NCBI RefSeq assembly: GCF_920984735.1
Contig: NZ_CAKLBU010000008.1
Location: 1 to 64,000, forward strand
DNA from: Pedobacter sp. Leaf250
GTDB taxonomy: Bacteria > Bacteroidota > Bacteroidia > Sphingobacteriales > Sphingobacteriaceae
Reading direction: 5' to 3'
DNA length: 64,000 nt
Part shown: piece after piece, positions 25,113 through 33,415 of the stretch
Position numbering within the stretch: the first letter of the stretch is position 1
How the letters are laid out: each line of letters begins with the position of its first letter
Program-made: the position numbers and the translations under genes
Notes under the pieces: generated by a model
Told to the model about the DNA's origin: nothing
Databases searched by the model: none
The model's input: the letters and a program-made list of their open reading frames with translations, nothing else

Positions 25113-26738
25113 CTAAAAAATATACTTCGTACTTAAGAAATTCGAATCATTTCCATTCACAATTTCATTCAATAGCTTCTTGTTATCATCCGTAAATTTG
25201 GTGGCTACCAACGAACGGATAGAAAACGAACGCAATGCATCTACTACAGAAAGTGTTCCCTCAGCACTATCTTTACGCCCTGTAAAAGGGAAAACATCTG
25301 GTCCACGTTGGCATTGGCAGTTGATATTTACTCGACTTACCTGATTTACCAAAGGATCAATTAAAGAAGATATAACATTGGCATTGCTGCTAAAAATACT
25401 CACTTGCTGTCCGTGAGGCGAGCCAATCAAGTATTCAATTGGTTCTTCCAAATCATCAAATGGAACCACCGGAACAATCGGGCCGAATTGCTCTTCGCGA
25501 TACAATTTCATGTTGCTGTTTACGGGATAAACAATAGCAGGATAAACAAAAGTTTCGAAGGTTTGTCCGCCGTTTTTATTAACCACTTTTGCACCATGAG
25601 CAATTGCATCATCAATACAATCTTTCAAATATTCTGGTTTATTTAATTCAGGAAGCGGGGTCAGGTTTACGCCTTTTTCCCAAGGCATACCAAATTTTAG
25701 TTTTTCTACTTCGGCAGATAGACGTTTTAAAAACTCTTGTGCTATGCTGCGGTGTACATAAACAATTTTCAATGCTGTACAACGCTGACCGTTGAAAGAT
25801 AGCGATCCTAAAACCGTTTCCGAAACTGCTAAATCTAAATCAGCATCTTTCGTGATGATTGCTGCATTTTTAGCATCCAAACCTAAAATTGCTCTTAAGC
25901 GGTTTACCTTTGGATGCAGTTTTTTCAATTCATTGGCTACTTTACTTGAACCGATTAACGTCAGTACATTGATTTTGCCAGATTTCATCAAGCCCGGAAC
26001 TATGGTATTTCCACGGCCATATATTGTATTTACAACGCCCTTTGGAAAACTGGAACGAAATGCCTCAAGCAATGGATAATGCAATAACGTACCGTGTTTA
26101 GGTGGTTTGAATAAAAGCGTATTGCCCATAATCAAAGCAGGAATCAAAGTGGTGAAAGTCTCATTCAAGGGATAATTAAAAGGACCCATACAAAGTACTA
26201 CACCAAGTGGAGAGCGGCGAACTTGCGCCACAATTCCCTGCTCAATTTCAAAACGCGAAGATTGCCTGTCAATATCTTTTAAAGCATCAATCGTGGCATA
26301 AATATATTCTACCGTGCGATCAAATTCTTTGATGGAATCTGCATAAGATTTACCAATTTCCCACATGATTAGCTTGGCCACAATTTCTTTTTGCTCCAGC
26401 ATTTTATGAGTAAAATTTTCTACGCAGGTAATGCGATCGGCAACGCTCATGGTAGGCCATTGGCCGCGGCCATTATCATAGGCGGCTACAGCTGCATCTA
26501 ATGCTTCAGTAGATTCTTTCTCGGTACAGACAGGAAAACTGCCAATTCGTTTGCGTTTGTAACCAGTTGGTGTTTTAATACAAACTGGTGAAAAAACCTC
26601 ATTAAAAGGTCCGTTCCAGGGTTTCATTTCTCCGTTGGAAAGAAATTCTTTCTGATTGATTTCTTCTTTCAGCCTAAATTCATCCGGAATCTGGCTTTCT
26701 TCAACGAAAATGCTTTCGAGGTTTAAAGGTGTGCTCAA
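25113..26738 (-). CDS. gapN: GapN-like NADP-dependent aldehyde dehydrogenase
   Basis: The 541-residue ALDH-fold protein resembles non-phosphorylating glyceraldehyde-3-phosphate dehydrogenase. The catalytic cysteine is in SFNGQRCTALKIVYV, close to the GapN form GQRCTA, and the nucleotide-binding part has GPFNYPLNETFTTLIPALIMGNT. The usual ELGGK motif with the general-base Glu reads ILGLDAKNAAI here. It would oxidise the glyceraldehyde 3-phosphate released by KDPG aldolase to 3-phosphoglycerate with NADPH formation. It lies downstream of exuT but is separated from it by a terminator and an own upstream palindrome. Confidence 0.82.
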   Translation of the reverse strand: MSTPLNLESIFVEESQIPDEFRLKEEINQKEFLSNGEMKPWNGPFNEVFSPVCIKTPTGYKRKRIGSFPVCTEKESTEALDAAVAAYDNGRGQWPTMSVADRITCVENFTHKMLEQKEIVAKLIMWEIGKSYADSIKEFDRTVEYIYATIDALKDIDRQSSRFEIEQGIVAQVRRSPLGVVLCMGPFNYPLNETFTTLIPALIMGNTLLFKPPKHGTLLHYPLLEAFRSSFPKGVVNTIYGRGNTIVPGLMKSGKINVLTLIGSSKVANELKKLHPKVNRLRAILGLDAKNAAIITKDADLDLAVSETVLGSLSFNGQRCTALKIVYVHRSIAQEFLKRLSAEVEKLKFGMPWEKGVNLTPLPELNKPEYLKDCIDDAIAHGAKVVNKNGGQTFETFVYPAIVYPVNSNMKLYREEQFGPIVPVVPFDDLEEPIEYLIGSPHGQQVSIFSSNANVISSLIDPLVNQVSRVNINCQCQRGPDVFPFTGRKDSAEGTLSVVDALRSFSIRSLVATKFTDDNKKLLNEIVNGNDSNFLSTKYIF

Positions 26739-26770
26739 TTTGGTTTGGTTGTTAGGGTTTATGGTTGTGT

Positions 26771-26795
26771 TAATCTATAGTTTAAGTATAGATTA
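26771..26795 (-). promoter_or_regulatory. Palindrome upstream of gapN
   Basis: TAATCTATA (26771-26779) and TATAGATTA (26787-26795) form a perfect 9-bp inverted repeat with a 7-base spacer, 33 bases before the gapN start. It lacks a T-run, lies in the promoter region and is more likely an operator or leader hairpin than a terminator. Confidence 0.5.
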
Positions 26796-26808
26796 ATGTT
26801 ATTTTAAA

Positions 26809-26850
26809 GGCTGAAGATTTGGCGGTAGTTAATTCGCCACATCTTCAGCC
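26809..26850 (-). terminator. Terminator after exuT
   Basis: On the minus strand GGCTGAAGAT and ATCTTCAGCC form a 10-bp stem that continues inward through a TGGCG/CGCCA pairing. It lies seven bases beyond the exuT stop and is followed by TTTAAAAT. It should end the uronate operon before gapN, allowing separate control. Confidence 0.85.
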
Positions 26851-26856
26851 TAAATT

Positions 26857-28296
26857 TTATGCTAATTCAATTACTTTATACTTTGGCACTAAAGTTTTCA
26901 TTACAGTCCAGCCTATTAAATAACATACTGCACAAATCGAGAAGATAATGAAATAACCAGCTTCTTCGCCTTTAAATCCCATAAATACAATCTCGTTCTT
27001 TCCAGTGTAATCAAATAACAAACCAGAGCCTTTATTGATAATGAATGAGCCAATACCACCAGCCATACCACCGATACCTGTGATGGTTGCGATTGCTTTT
27101 TTAGGAAACATATCGCCCACGGTAGAAAAAATATTTGCCGACCATGCTTGGTGTGCTGCGCCTGCAATACCGATGATAATTACCGGAATCCAATAAGTAA
27201 TGTGGCCTAATGGTTGTGCTGCTAAGGCTAATAAAGGGAAAAATGCAAATATTAACATCGCTCTCATTCTACCTTCATATGGGTTCATTCCTTTCTTCTC
27301 TACGAAATAAGTCGGCAACCAACCGCCAATAATTGATAGCAAAGTGATCATGTAAAGAACAAATAATGGTAAAGCACTTTGAGTAGAATCCATTCCGTAA
27401 ACAGATTTTAAGTAAGCCGGTGTCCAGAATAAAAAGAACCACCAAACACCATCTGTCATGAATTTGCCAAAAGCGAAAGCCCAGGTTTGTTTGTATTTAA
27501 AACAATCGATAAACGATACTTTTTCTTTAGTTTCTTCAACATAATCAGCCAATTTACGATCAGCGATAACATCTTGTTGAATGTAGGCCAACTCTTCAGG
27601 GCTCACTCTTTTATGTAATTCTGGTTTGTTGTAAACAAAAACCCAAAGGCCCATCCAAACAAAACCCAGGGCACCGATAATGATAAAAGCCATTTCCCAG
27701 CCATAAGCTTTTGCAATAAAAGGAATGGTAATTGGAGCGGCTAATGCACCTACAGTTGCTCCGGCATTAAAAATACTGGTTGCAAAAGCCCTGTCTTTTT
27801 TAGGAAAATATTCTGCCGTGGCTTTAATTGCTGCCGGGAAATTACCTGCCTCTCCAACTGCTAAAACAAACCTGGCAAAGATGAATAAGGTAACACTTAC
27901 TGAAACTACCATTCCAGTATCGTTGATTCTTGCAATTACATCTTTAGCGCCTTCAAACCCAACAAACCAATTTCCTTCAATAATTCCTGCTGTTGCTATT
28001 CCGCAAAATGCATGTAAACACGCACCTACAGACCAAACGCCTATAGCCCAAAGGAAGCCTTTTTTAGTATCCAATTTATCAACCAATCTACCAGCAAAGA
28101 GCATCGATACCGCATAGAAGATCGAAAACAATGCAGTGATGTTACCATAGTCGTTATTATCCCAGTGAAATTCTGGTTTGATAAAATCTGTCCATGTTAA
28201 CGAAAGTACCTGTCTATCTAAATAATTTATCGTGGTGGCAAGAAACAGGAGTAAACATATCGTCCATCTGTATTTACCTACTTTTGGTTGGTTCAT
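26857..28296 (-). CDS. exuT: ExuT-like hexuronate MFS transporter
   Basis: The 479-residue protein has about 12 hydrophobic segments and the anion:cation symporter start RWTICLLLFLATTINYLDRQVLSLTW. The loop motif AGRLVDKLDTKKGFLWAIGVWS and the motif FVLAVGEAGNFPAAIKATAEYFP are typical of ExuT/GudP transporters. It should import galacturonate or glucuronate across the inner membrane with protons. It sits 20 bases downstream of eda in the uxaB-uxaA-uxaC-kdgK-eda-exuT run. Confidence 0.92.
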   Translation of the reverse strand: MNQPKVGKYRWTICLLLFLATTINYLDRQVLSLTWTDFIKPEFHWDNNDYGNITALFSIFYAVSMLFAGRLVDKLDTKKGFLWAIGVWSVGACLHAFCGIATAGIIEGNWFVGFEGAKDVIARINDTGMVVSVSVTLFIFARFVLAVGEAGNFPAAIKATAEYFPKKDRAFATSIFNAGATVGALAAPITIPFIAKAYGWEMAFIIIGALGFVWMGLWVFVYNKPELHKRVSPEELAYIQQDVIADRKLADYVEETKEKVSFIDCFKYKQTWAFAFGKFMTDGVWWFFLFWTPAYLKSVYGMDSTQSALPLFVLYMITLLSIIGGWLPTYFVEKKGMNPYEGRMRAMLIFAFFPLLALAAQPLGHITYWIPVIIIGIAGAAHQAWSANIFSTVGDMFPKKAIATITGIGGMAGGIGSFIINKGSGLLFDYTGKNEIVFMGFKGEEAGYFIIFSICAVCYLIGWTVMKTLVPKYKVIELA

Positions 28297-28316
28297 TTTG
28301 GTTAGGTGTATTAAGT

Positions 28317-28979
28317 TTATTTACTCTGCTTAATTAAATCAAGCGCTAATTTAGTCTTATCGGCCAATTCCTCGTAAAGGCCTTTTGCCATTACATCCTT
28401 ACTAATTAATTTGCTGCCCATACCAACGGCGCAAACGCCAGCTTTAAACCAGGTTTTAAGGTTATCCAGATTAATTTCTACGCCTCCTGTTGGCATAAAT
28501 AACTGACCAGCAAAAAGATCTTTAATTGATGAAATAAACTCTGGACCTAGAATATTAGCAGGAAAAATTTTAATTAACATTGCTTTATGCTCTTGCGCAA
28601 TGCTGATTTCTGTTGGCGTCATACAGCCAGGAATCCACAACATTCCAATTTTATTGGCAATTTCCGCTACCGCAGGATTTACAATTGGTGCTACAATGAA
28701 GTCGGTTCCGGCTTCGATAAAAGCATTTGCATCTGCCGGGGTTTTAATGGTTCCGATTCCCAAATAAAGATCAGGCATTTCGGCATCACGAACTTCTTTA
28801 AGCTTTTTAAAGTTTGGCAGAGCAGATTTACCACGATTGGTGTATTCAAAAACACGAACACCAGAATTGTATAATGTGCGCAATATTTCCACACTTCCCT
28901 CTTCACTATCCTGATAGAATAGCGGCAACATACCTTGTTCTAAAATGGCATCTAAAATTTTGTGTTTGTTACTAATCAT
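28317..28979 (-). CDS. eda: 2-Keto-3-deoxy-6-phosphogluconate aldolase
   Basis: The 220-residue protein is a class I TIM-barrel aldolase of the KDPG/KHG family. Markers are GVRVFEYTNRG, LYLGIGTIKTPADANAFIEAG, and the Schiff-base lysine in MLIKIFPANILGPE, followed by MPTGGVEINLDNLKTWFKAG. It splits KDPG into pyruvate and glyceraldehyde 3-phosphate, the last step of galacturonate breakdown. Its start overlaps the end of kdgK by eight bases, so the two are translationally coupled. Confidence 0.94.
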   Translation of the reverse strand: MISNKHKILDAILEQGMLPLFYQDSEEGSVEILRTLYNSGVRVFEYTNRGKSALPNFKKLKEVRDAEMPDLYLGIGTIKTPADANAFIEAGTDFIVAPIVNPAVAEIANKIGMLWIPGCMTPTEISIAQEHKAMLIKIFPANILGPEFISSIKDLFAGQLFMPTGGVEINLDNLKTWFKAGVCAVGMGSKLISKDVMAKGLYEELADKTKLALDLIKQSK

Positions 28980-30027
28980 GGCTTATTATTCTTTTTTCAA
29001 TATCCGTTACAGTGCTTGTTGTGGCATCGCTTGGAATGTATAATTTATCGTAGGCTGCTGCAGTTGCAAAATTTAAGGTTTCCTTAACAGGTAAATGGTT
29101 GTAAAATCCATAAATTAATCCTGCCATGAAACAATCTCCACTGCCTACTTTATCTAAAATTTCTTCTGAAACATATTCTTCAGATACAGTAAGTTTATCT
29201 TCAGCGTAAATCGCGGTGTAATATCTAATGCCCTTTCCGTGATCGAAGCGGAAAGTATTGGCTACAGCTTTGCATGCAGGAAACAAACTTAATATTTCTT
29301 TGGATGTATCAGTTGCCTGTTGCAGTAACGTTTCCTTTGCATAACCTTCTGTAGGGAGCAAATCTTGGTGAATGGCAGTACCAAGCATTTTATTGGCTGC
29401 CCAAACATTACCCATAATCAAAGTGCAATACTTTGCCAGTTCTGGTAACACATCGATAGGGTCTTTACCATATTTCCAAAGTTTGGCCCTGTAATTTAAG
29501 TCTAGTGAAATGATTATATTTCTTTCGCTTGCAGCTTTCAATGCTTCGAGGCAAACATCAGCAATAGATTGATTGATGGCAGGACAAATGGCGCTGAAAT
29601 GAAACCAAGTTACACCATTAAAAACCTCATCCCAATTAATCTGGCCAACTTTCAAATCTGCATACGATGAGTTTGCCCGATCGTAAATTACACCAGCATT
29701 TTTTAAATCTTTTCCTTTTGGAAGATAATATAAACCTAAGCGATCGCCGTGAAAAACCATCGGCGAAGTATCAATATTTCTAACTTTTAAGTAATCTTCA
29801 ATCTCGCGGGTAACAGAGTTATCGGGCATTGCCGAAAGATACGCAGAAGGAACATTCCATAAAGCAAGCGCAGTTGCTACATTCAATTCTGCACCGCCAA
29901 CATAAAAAGGCAATTTGTTTTCTTTTAGCCATTGTCCATCCATATCAGGGCAAATGCGTAAAAGGATTTCTCCAAAACTTAAAACTTTTTCTCCTTTTTT
30001 AGCTAAGGATGATATTTGGTCACTCAT
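28972..30027 (-). CDS. kdgK: 2-Keto-3-deoxygluconate kinase (PfkB family)
   Basis: The 351-residue protein has the PfkB N-terminal signature VGGAELNVATALALWN and the C-terminal one DKVGSGDCFMAGLIYG, where the aspartate is the catalytic base. It phosphorylates 2-keto-3-deoxygluconate to KDPG. It lies between uxaC and eda, exactly where the galacturonate pathway needs it. Just upstream is an imperfect palindrome of the second repeat family (30062-30123). Confidence 0.93.
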   Translation of the reverse strand: MSDQISSLAKKGEKVLSFGEILLRICPDMDGQWLKENKLPFYVGGAELNVATALALWNVPSAYLSAMPDNSVTREIEDYLKVRNIDTSPMVFHGDRLGLYYLPKGKDLKNAGVIYDRANSSYADLKVGQINWDEVFNGVTWFHFSAICPAINQSIADVCLEALKAASERNIIISLDLNYRAKLWKYGKDPIDVLPELAKYCTLIMGNVWAANKMLGTAIHQDLLPTEGYAKETLLQQATDTSKEILSLFPACKAVANTFRFDHGKGIRYYTAIYAEDKLTVSEEYVSEEILDKVGSGDCFMAGLIYGFYNHLPVKETLNFATAAAYDKLYIPSDATTSTVTDIEKRIISHD

Positions 30028-30061
30028 TTTTGTGTTTGATCGGTTTGCCTTATTTGTAAAT

Positions 30062-30123
30062 GGTCTGTGTTTTTTTACAAACTATTTATTTAAATAATGT
30101 TTCGGTTTGTGGAGGCACAGACC
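30062..30123. repeat. Family-B palindrome between uxaC and kdgK
   Basis: The left arm 30062-30082 starts GGTCTGTG and ends ACAAAC. The right arm 30105-30123 is GTTTGTGGAGGCACAGACC. Fourteen terminal positions pair perfectly and the middle differs. The CTGTG...CACAGAC core recurs at 42865-42935. It occupies the gap inside the uronate operon. Confidence 0.7.
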
Positions 30124-30134
30124 GAGGTTTTGAT

Positions 30135-31535
30135 TTAAAATTTAAAGTAATTTTTTGCGTTAAAATAAGAAATATCCTGCACTATCTTGCCCACCCATTC
30201 GATATCATTTGGCAATTCGCCATTTTCTACATCTTCACCAAAAAGGTTACACACAATTCTACGGAAATATTCATGGCGAGGGAAAGACAAGAAACTTCTA
30301 GAATCTGTTAACATGCCAACCAAACGGCTCAAAAGCCCCATATTTGATAAAGCATTTAACTGTTTGATCATGCCATCTTTCTGATCTAAAAACCACCAGG
30401 CCGAGCCAAACTGAACTTTACCCGCAACAGAACCATCGTTAAAATTTCCGATCATCGTAGCAATTAATTCATTATCTGCCGGATTTAAATTGTAGATAAT
30501 CGTTTTTGCAAGCTTATCCTGGTTATCCAAACGGTTTAAAAATTTAGAAAGCATTCTGGCCTGACTAAAATCACCGATTGAATCCCAACCTGTATCAGGC
30601 CCTAACTGACGTAGCATACGGGCATTGTTGTTACGCAAAGCGCCTAAGTGATATTGTTGAACCCAGCCTTTTTCATGATCCCATTCTGCAAAATAGATCA
30701 GCATAGCTGATTTAAATTTCAGGTTTTCCTCGTAAGAGATATCGTTTTTGCTACGGATTTTATCAAAGATTGAAGAAATTTCTTCGTCAGTATAATCTTC
30801 AGCATAAATCTGCTCTAAACCATGGTCGGAAACCGAACAACCGTTTTCAGCAAAATAATCGTGGCGGCTTTTTAAAGCAGTAATGTAATCTTGGAAATTG
30901 GTGATGCTTGTGCTGACAACGCCTTCCAGCTTATCGATGTACTCATTCAATCCAGCAACATCATCACTATTCATCGCCTTATCCGGACGGAAAGCTGGCA
31001 ACATTTTTAATGCCACACCTTCTGCCGCCAACTGCTGGTGAAAGTTTAAATTATCTAAAGGATCATCGGTGGTACAAACGGCCTCTACATTCATTTTGGC
31101 CAACAAGCCACGAACCGAATATTCTGGCGTTTGTAACTTTGCAGAACATTCATCGTAAATTTTACGAGCTGTTTTGCCTGATAAAATATCGGTAATGCCG
31201 AAATATCTTTGCAATTCTAAATGTGTCCAATGGTATAATGGATTACGCAAAGTATAAGGTACAGTTTCTGCCCATTTTTCGAATTTTTCAAAATCAGAAG
31301 CATCGCCAGTGATGTATTTTTCATCCACACCGTTTGCCCGCATGGCTCTCCATTTGTAGTGGTCGCCGGCTAACCAAACTTGAGTGATGTTTTCGAATTG
31401 CTTGTCGTTCGCAATTTGATCTGGAATCAAGTGATTATGATAATCAATTATTGGTAAAGATTTTGCAAAATCATGGTAAAGCTTTTCAGCAGTTTCATTT
31501 TGCAAAAGAAAGTTTTCGTCTAAAAAAGGTTTCAT
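30135..31535 (-). CDS. uxaC: Glucuronate/galacturonate isomerase
   Basis: The start at 31535 gives MKPFLDENFLLQNETAEKLY, the normal N terminus, and a length of 466 residues that matches UxaC. The metal-binding IIDYHNHLIPDQI is near residue 40, and later blocks include NPLYHWTHLELQRYFGI and MLTDSRSFLSFPRHEYFRRI. It isomerises D-galacturonate to tagaturonate (and glucuronate to fructuronate). No uxuA or uxuB is present in this window, so the galacturonate branch is the complete one. Confidence 0.96.
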   Translation of the reverse strand: MKPFLDENFLLQNETAEKLYHDFAKSLPIIDYHNHLIPDQIANDKQFENITQVWLAGDHYKWRAMRANGVDEKYITGDASDFEKFEKWAETVPYTLRNPLYHWTHLELQRYFGITDILSGKTARKIYDECSAKLQTPEYSVRGLLAKMNVEAVCTTDDPLDNLNFHQQLAAEGVALKMLPAFRPDKAMNSDDVAGLNEYIDKLEGVVSTSITNFQDYITALKSRHDYFAENGCSVSDHGLEQIYAEDYTDEEISSIFDKIRSKNDISYEENLKFKSAMLIYFAEWDHEKGWVQQYHLGALRNNNARMLRQLGPDTGWDSIGDFSQARMLSKFLNRLDNQDKLAKTIIYNLNPADNELIATMIGNFNDGSVAGKVQFGSAWWFLDQKDGMIKQLNALSNMGLLSRLVGMLTDSRSFLSFPRHEYFRRIVCNLFGEDVENGELPNDIEWVGKIVQDISYFNAKNYFKF

Positions 31536-31664
31536 TCTTTTGAGATTTGAGACATTAGAAGGGAGATTTGAGTGTTTCAAATGGCCCGTCTTTTATATCA
31601 TATTTTTTAATGTAATCTGTGAGGATACAGCCCACGGATTTTTTGTTTTAGTTATATTCTCGTG

Positions 31665-31722
31665 ATTGCGAGGCACGAAGCAATCTCATTTAAGTAATTA
31701 AGATTGCTTCGTGCCTCGCAAT
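31665..31722. repeat. Family-A perfect 22-bp palindrome
   Basis: Positions 31665-31686 and 31701-31722 are perfectly complementary over 22 bp with a 14-base loop. The core is GAGGCACGAAGCAATCT. Related copies are at 50356-50437 and 34949-34993, with degenerate ones at 41107-41183 and 57671-57698. This copy sits in the 232-base gap between uxaA and uxaC. The same gap also holds an imperfect hairpin, AATCTGTG...CACGGATT, at 31614-31640. Confidence 0.85.
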
Positions 31723-31767
31723 GATAGGCGGTTTGAATTTTAAACGCTGAGCTCGAGACTTTGAACT

Positions 31768-33414
31768 TTAAAGACTTACGCCTCTTTTCCAAGGAATAAA
31801 ATCATCCTGATTAAGCAAAACAGCTTTCGGAATCACCTCGCCACTTGCCGCTTTGATACAATATTCCAAAATATCTTCGCCCATTTGTTCGATGGTTTTC
31901 TCACCCTCAATCACTGGTCCGCAGTTGATATCGATGATATCGCCCATGCGTTTGGTTAAAGCATTGTTAGTGGATACTTTAATGGTTGGGCAAACCGGAT
32001 TTCCAGTCGGCGTACCTAAACCAGTGGTAAATAAAATCAATGTTGCACCAGATGCAGCTTTACCGGTTGTGGCTTCGACATCGTTGCCAGGTGTACAAAC
32101 CAAGTTTAATCCTGGTTTTGTAGCTGGTTCAGTGTAGTCTAAAACGTCTTCAACTGGCGATGTTCCGCCTTTTTTTGCTGCACCGGTACTTTTGATGGCA
32201 TCGGTAATTAAACCATCTTTGATATTTCCCGGCGAAGGATTCATGAAAAATCCAGAGCCAACATTTTCTGCTGCCTGATTGTAGGCCGTCATCAATTGAA
32301 TAAATTTACGAGCCGCCGTTTCATCTTTTGTACGGTCGATTAACTGTTGTTCAGCACCACAAAGTTCAGGGAACTCTGCTAACAAAACTGTTCCGCCTAA
32401 AGCCACCAATAAATCGGAAGTGTAACCAACTGCCGGGTTTGCGCTGATGCCACTAAAACCATCGCTTCCACCACATTTTACGCCTAAAACCAATTTACTT
32501 ATCGGGGCAGGTTCACGCTCAATTTTATTGATTTCAGTTAAACCTATGAAGGTTTTTCTAATCGCTTCTTTAACCAATTGTTCTTCGCTTTGCGATTGTT
32601 GCTGTTCGAAAATAAATAATGGTTTATCGAAGTTTGGAGAACGCTGTTTTAAATCATCAACGAAATCCTTTACCTGTAAATTCTGGCAACCTAAACTTAA
32701 AACGGTAACCCCAGCCACATTTGGATGATCGGCATAAGCCGCTAAAAGTTTGCTTAGTACAGCAGCATCCTGACGGGTGCCACCACAACCACCCTGATGG
32801 TTTAGAAATTTAATGCCATCAACATTTTTGAAAACGCGGTTTGCCGCCGGGTTAGCCAATCCAATTGAACTAGGATCAGCCTCTTCCAAAGTTTCGCCGT
32901 TTTTATAAGCCTCTACCAACTGATGGGCATAAGATTTATATTTATCGGTTACAGCATAACCCAATTCATTGTGTAAAGCCTCACGAATCACGTCTAAATT
33001 GCGGTTTTCGCAAAAAACAGTTGGAATAAATAACCAATAATTCGCTGTTCCTACTCTACCATCGTTACGGATATATCCATTGAAAGTTCTGCCTTCAAAT
33101 TTTGATACATCAGGCGCATGCCACTCGTAATGGTACGGTCTAAACTCATAAGGATCAGAAGCATGTTTGGTGTTTTCAGTATCCATTAATCCACCTTTAA
33201 GGATAAAATGTTGTGCTTTCCCAACCAAAACACCGTACATAATGATATGATCACCGGCATTCATATCTTGCATAAAAAACTTATGCTTGGCAGTAATGTC
33301 ATCCTGTAGTGTATATTCATGGCCATCGTGAATAATAGTTTCGCCTTTTGCCAGGTTTTGAAGGGCAACAAGCACATTATCGTTCGGATGGATTTTTAAA
33401 ATTCTAGTAACCAT
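31768..33414 (-). CDS. uxaA: Altronate dehydratase
   Basis: The 548-residue protein joins the N-terminal SAF-type domain (RILKIHPNDNVLVALQNLAKG, about residues 1-90) to the large catalytic UxaA domain (about 105-548), with NHQGGCGGTRQD, VLSLGCQNLQ, LGVKCGGSDGFSG and the C-terminal TGLGTPTGNPVCPTIKVSTN. It dehydrates D-altronate to 2-keto-3-deoxygluconate and needs iron. It lies one base downstream of the uxaB stop. Confidence 0.96.
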   Translation of the reverse strand: MVTRILKIHPNDNVLVALQNLAKGETIIHDGHEYTLQDDITAKHKFFMQDMNAGDHIIMYGVLVGKAQHFILKGGLMDTENTKHASDPYEFRPYHYEWHAPDVSKFEGRTFNGYIRNDGRVGTANYWLFIPTVFCENRNLDVIREALHNELGYAVTDKYKSYAHQLVEAYKNGETLEEADPSSIGLANPAANRVFKNVDGIKFLNHQGGCGGTRQDAAVLSKLLAAYADHPNVAGVTVLSLGCQNLQVKDFVDDLKQRSPNFDKPLFIFEQQQSQSEEQLVKEAIRKTFIGLTEINKIEREPAPISKLVLGVKCGGSDGFSGISANPAVGYTSDLLVALGGTVLLAEFPELCGAEQQLIDRTKDETAARKFIQLMTAYNQAAENVGSGFFMNPSPGNIKDGLITDAIKSTGAAKKGGTSPVEDVLDYTEPATKPGLNLVCTPGNDVEATTGKAASGATLILFTTGLGTPTGNPVCPTIKVSTNNALTKRMGDIIDINCGPVIEGEKTIEQMGEDILEYCIKAASGEVIPKAVLLNQDDFIPWKRGVSL

Positions 33415-33415
33415 T

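Noticed and set aside
31614..31722. Palindrome cluster considered as a CRISPR array or tRNA
   Set aside because: There is no regular repeat-spacer pattern and no cloverleaf; the structure is a simple long inverted repeat.
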